Source: Chryseolinea soli (GTDB taxonomy: Bacteria; Bacteroidota; Bacteroidia; Cytophagales; Cyclobacteriaceae). From it: DNA of 64,000 nt. The notes beneath the pieces are model-generated. The model was given only the letters and a program-made list of their open reading frames with translations, searched no databases and was not told where the DNA came from. Below are positions 61,577-64,000 of this stretch, piece by piece (within the stretch, counting starts at the first letter, position 1; each line of letters starts with the position of its first letter). A program made the position numbers and the translations under genes. Where the stretch lies: the NCBI RefSeq assembly GCF_003589925.1, contig NZ_CP032382.1, forward strand, positions 3,720,001 through 3,784,000, given 5' to 3'.

Positions 61577-62194
61577 TTATCGGTTAATGGTTTTGATGTC
61601 CTTATTTTCCAGTGTGTTCCATCGCTCGATCAGGAATCCATGAGAGTTATTGTCGGATCGTGCTACGTTTCGTAAATGTCCCTCAGTGATCAGGCTACGG
61701 ATGACAATGGAAGTAGCTCGCAGAATCCGGAGTTTGGAGTAGTAGGCGAAGTGATACGGGTAGCTATTAAGGTCGATGGATATGCTGTCGGTTTCAATAG
61801 TCTGACTAATGTTACCTGAAATGATATTGGAGTAGTACCGATTCTCTCTCAAATTATCGTACTGCTGTTTTGCCGAGATGTCCGCCAGGTATAAGGCCTT
61901 GCTGACGTTTCCCTGAATCATCTTGTCGTCCGGATCGAGCGTAAAGAAGTAGTGATGAAACATTTTAACATGGTCGCGGGCTTCGACCGGCACGTTATCC
62001 TTTCTCTCAGCGGAATAGGCTTCCAATGCTTTGCCATTGGAGAGAATGTAAATTCGTTGCTGCGTGCTGGTGATGAGTGCGTAGCTCTTGTACACCGTAT
62101 AGCAGCAGATGAATACGCAAGCCAGTATGATTGCCAGTGTGAAGAGGCGAACATGGCTGAAGGCAGTGTCAATATTTTTGAGTTGCTGAAACAT
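61577..62194 (-). CDS. traK: Conjugative transposon protein TraK
   Basis: The 205-aa protein is a VirB8-like inner-membrane component. It starts with MFQQLKNIDTAFSHVR, has one membrane helix (about 18-38, LFTLAIILACVFICCYTVYK) and a periplasmic domain with KMFHHYFFTLDPDD and YYSKLRILRATSIVIRSLIT, all familiar from TraK. It is three bases from traJ and five from traL, so translation is coupled in the tra operon. Confidence 0.9.
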   Translation of the reverse strand: MFQQLKNIDTAFSHVRLFTLAIILACVFICCYTVYKSYALITSTQQRIYILSNGKALEAYSAERKDNVPVEARDHVKMFHHYFFTLDPDDKMIQGNVSKALYLADISAKQQYDNLRENRYYSNIISGNISQTIETDSISIDLNSYPYHFAYYSKLRILRATSIVIRSLITEGHLRNVARSDNNSHGFLIERWNTLENKDIKTINR

Positions 62195-62197
62195 GGG

Positions 62198-63373
62198 TTA
62201 TGATTTATTGCCAGAAAGCTTGTCGCGCATAAAGCCATTGGATGAGTTTGATCCTTCGCTTTTTGCTGCGGATGCTTTTTCCTGATTGGCTGAAGTTGAT
62301 TTGAAGGAGCTCGCAACGCTACCGGCTGTTGAAGAGACCATGGAAGCAGAACTACTTGTAGCACCGCCAAAAAGATTTGTTGCCTTGTGCAGTAGTGTAT
62401 TATTCCCCCCGGCATGAACGATATAGCTTGCCACGGAAGGCACAGTGAAATAGCCGATGATACCGATGATGAGAAAGATGATATATGCCGTATCAGCAGC
62501 ACTAAAGAAGGTATCTCCATACCGCTCAATTTGCTGCATATCAATCTTGAGCATGTTCTCCTGCACCTTGCCGATGATACTCCCGAAGATGTTGGCGACT
62601 GGCAGCCAAAGGAAGACATTGATGTACCGGGCGATCCAAACGGTGAGTGTATTTTGAAGCCCATCAAATACCGACAGGCCGAACACCAATGGTCCCAGGA
62701 TAGCCAGTACGATAAGGTAAAACGTTCGAAGTGTATTGATACAAAGCGCTGCCGCTTCGTATACAATCTCGAGTATCTCGGAAAGCCATTGCTTGATGAG
62801 ATTCTTGATTCCATAGGCCGTCTTGGCCATCAGGAATTTCAATCCATTGCTTAACAAATCAGGATCTTCGTCACCACCCTCTGGGTTTTCATATTTATAC
62901 CACTTGCCGTGCGTTCCTTCATCACCAAACAGTTGCCATGAAGTTGTGTTTTGAATAGCTTTCTCCCTTTCTTCGAGCAGATATTCAATGGCATTATTTG
63001 AATTGGTTACCATGGCGGCTGTGCCTGTCACGGTTGGTTGCAGCACACCATTGATCACCGCGAGTACTGAGGGGAACAGCAGTATAGCAAGTCCTATGGC
63101 GAAAGGACGAAGCAATGGATAGAAGTCGATAGGCTCGGCGTTCGCGATGTTACGCCATACGCGCGAGGCGATGTACCAAAGGGCTGCGAAACCCGCGATG
63201 CCCTGGCCTACACCGATGAGCTGATAGCATAAGGGGATCATGTCCTCGTACAGCTGGTCGAGTACACTCTGCATGCTGTGAATTTCTCCTGCGAATGTTT
63301 GTGCGCTGGAAAACAGTGGAAATAGTATTCCCGTGACCGCGATGACGGCGGTCTTTAAAAACCTGTCTTTCAT
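62198..63373 (-). CDS. traJ: Conjugative transposon protein TraJ
   Basis: The 391-aa protein is the polytopic inner-membrane component of the conjugation channel. A signal-like segment (ending SSAQT) precedes YEDMIPLCYQLIGVGQGIAG and several hydrophobic segments, including PFAIGLAILLFPSVLAVING, YLIVLAILGPLVFGLSVFDG and YIIFLIIGIIGYFTVPSVAS. The C-terminal tail is Ser/Ala-rich and disordered. This profile and the neighbours TraI-like and TraK are typical. It ends three bases before traK. Confidence 0.9.
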   Translation of the reverse strand: MKDRFLKTAVIAVTGILFPLFSSAQTFAGEIHSMQSVLDQLYEDMIPLCYQLIGVGQGIAGFAALWYIASRVWRNIANAEPIDFYPLLRPFAIGLAILLFPSVLAVINGVLQPTVTGTAAMVTNSNNAIEYLLEEREKAIQNTTSWQLFGDEGTHGKWYKYENPEGGDEDPDLLSNGLKFLMAKTAYGIKNLIKQWLSEILEIVYEAAALCINTLRTFYLIVLAILGPLVFGLSVFDGLQNTLTVWIARYINVFLWLPVANIFGSIIGKVQENMLKIDMQQIERYGDTFFSAADTAYIIFLIIGIIGYFTVPSVASYIVHAGGNNTLLHKATNLFGGATSSSASMVSSTAGSVASSFKSTSANQEKASAAKSEGSNSSNGFMRDKLSGNKS

Positions 63374-63383
63374 ATTATTTTTG

Positions 63384-63998
63384 TTAAGGAGCTATTCCGT
63401 GGAGTTTCTTATTTGTGTTGACTTCATGCCGGGCCTTAGCCCGCTCTATCACCAGTATTTTCGTGTTACCGTTAAATACCTTTAGAAAAATTACCTTCTC
63501 TTCCATTTCGAGATAAATTCTGTCAATGGATTTGATTCGTTCCTCATCACTCATGCGTATCTTGGAGGCCGTTACGATGGTGATGAGTTCATCCAGATTG
63601 CGCAAACTCTGCTTGAAGAGGTAGCTGTATACGTTGTTGAGGTATTTGATTTCTCTTACCGTCAGGTTGGGATCGTTTCGAAATACCTCGTATGCCCGCT
63701 TATACTCCTTGACAATCATTTCCTGATACTGAATGATTAGGGGTATTCGTTTATATTGCCGGACTACGGGACTAACCGCGTATAATCCATCCAGAAATGT
63801 CCGGTGCAAATTGAAGTTACCTTCCGATATGTCTTTGATGGTGTTGTATCCCTTGGTTAGTATTTTATATCCCTTGTACATGTTATCCAGAATCTCTTCC
63901 AGCTGTTTAAGCTTGGTATAGTTCAGAACAAGCTGCTGTATTTCCTGCGCCTGCCCAATTGCCAAACGGATGTTGATCATTGTGATGACAACCACCAT
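63384..63998 (-). CDS. TraI-like (DUF4141) conjugative transposon protein, start possibly outside the window
   Basis: The frame runs to an ATG two bases from the window edge, so the true N-terminus may lie beyond it. The visible 204 residues begin with a hydrophobic signal-like segment (MVVVITMINIRLAIG) and then a long helical protein (QEIQQLVLNYTKLKQLEE, YKGYKILTKGYNTIKDIS). This is like DUF4141 proteins, also annotated as TerB-type, located before TraJ. It lies 10 bp upstream of traJ. Role in transfer is inferred from synteny. Confidence 0.78.
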   Translation of the reverse strand: MVVVITMINIRLAIGQAQEIQQLVLNYTKLKQLEEILDNMYKGYKILTKGYNTIKDISEGNFNLHRTFLDGLYAVSPVVRQYKRIPLIIQYQEMIVKEYKRAYEVFRNDPNLTVREIKYLNNVYSYLFKQSLRNLDELITIVTASKIRMSDEERIKSIDRIYLEMEEKVIFLKVFNGNTKILVIERAKARHEVNTNKKLHGIAP

Positions 63999-64000
63999 AA

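Overview
The window looks like chromosomal DNA of a member of the Bacteroidota, probably a free-living Cytophagales/Chitinophagales-type organism. The evidence is three hallmark families together: SusC/SusD outer-membrane uptake pairs, a FecR anti-sigma factor with an ECF sigma factor, and a Bacteroidetes-type Tra region. A -33/-7 promoter with the TAnnTTTG signature also fits. No rRNA, tRNA, insertion sequence or CRISPR array was recognised.

Region 1 (1-7605) is a small polysaccharide-utilisation locus: a SusC/SusD pair on the minus strand, divergent from a secreted family-2 glycoside hydrolase.

Region 2 (7878-29482, all plus strand, closed by a clear terminator) is a long cluster: FecR, STN-type SusC, SusD, a DUF4843-like lipoprotein, a PKD-like lipoprotein, a TlpA-like thioredoxin lipoprotein, a GldA-like ABC ATPase, a GldF-GldG fused permease, two tandem MutS-like ATPases, a VCBS-repeat/DsbD-alpha fusion, a second TlpA-like protein and an M16 metallopeptidase. 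An ECF sigma factor sits convergently at the far end (29583-30158). I infer a FecR-controlled envelope system that imports or processes a peptide or another thiol-containing substrate. The MutS-like pair has no obvious role in it.

Region 3 (30918-35140) holds ordinary accessory genes: an NmrA-like oxidoreductase, a siderophore-interacting flavoprotein, two convergent AraC paralogues that have lost their 3' ends to one deletion, and a secreted alpha/beta hydrolase. Region 4 (35632-36802) is a toxin-antitoxin pair: a HigA-like HTH protein and an AbiEii-like nucleotidyltransferase, with a palindromic operator on its promoter.

Region 5 (37389-55383) is a defence island. Its core is a DNA-phosphorothioation system of the SspABCD kind: sspB (DUF4007), sspC (P-loop ATPase) and sspD (PAPS-reductase-like) on the minus strand, and sspA (cysteine desulfurase) on the plus strand, converging on it. 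The sspBCD operon continues into a protein with two GHKL ATPase domains (Hsp90/MORC-like plus histidine-kinase-like), a receiver-domain protein and an unrecognised protein. Upstream of sspA, and tightly coupled to it, are a PLD/superfamily-II helicase, a 70-aa protein, a Rad50/DndD-like SMC ATPase and a 170-aa unknown. These look like the restriction or effector half. This composite of phosphorothioation core, helicase/SMC module and two-component-like module is the most interesting part of the window. A secreted S1/P1-type nuclease and an unrecognised protein lie just outside it.

Region 6 (56032-end) is part of a conjugative element of the Bacteroidetes type, all on the minus strand: a TraI-like protein (cut by or next to the window edge), TraJ, TraK, TraL, TraM, a 34-aa membrane peptide, TraN, two accessory proteins and a DUF932-like protein. 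The defence island may be cargo of this element, but no integrase or att site is visible to prove it.
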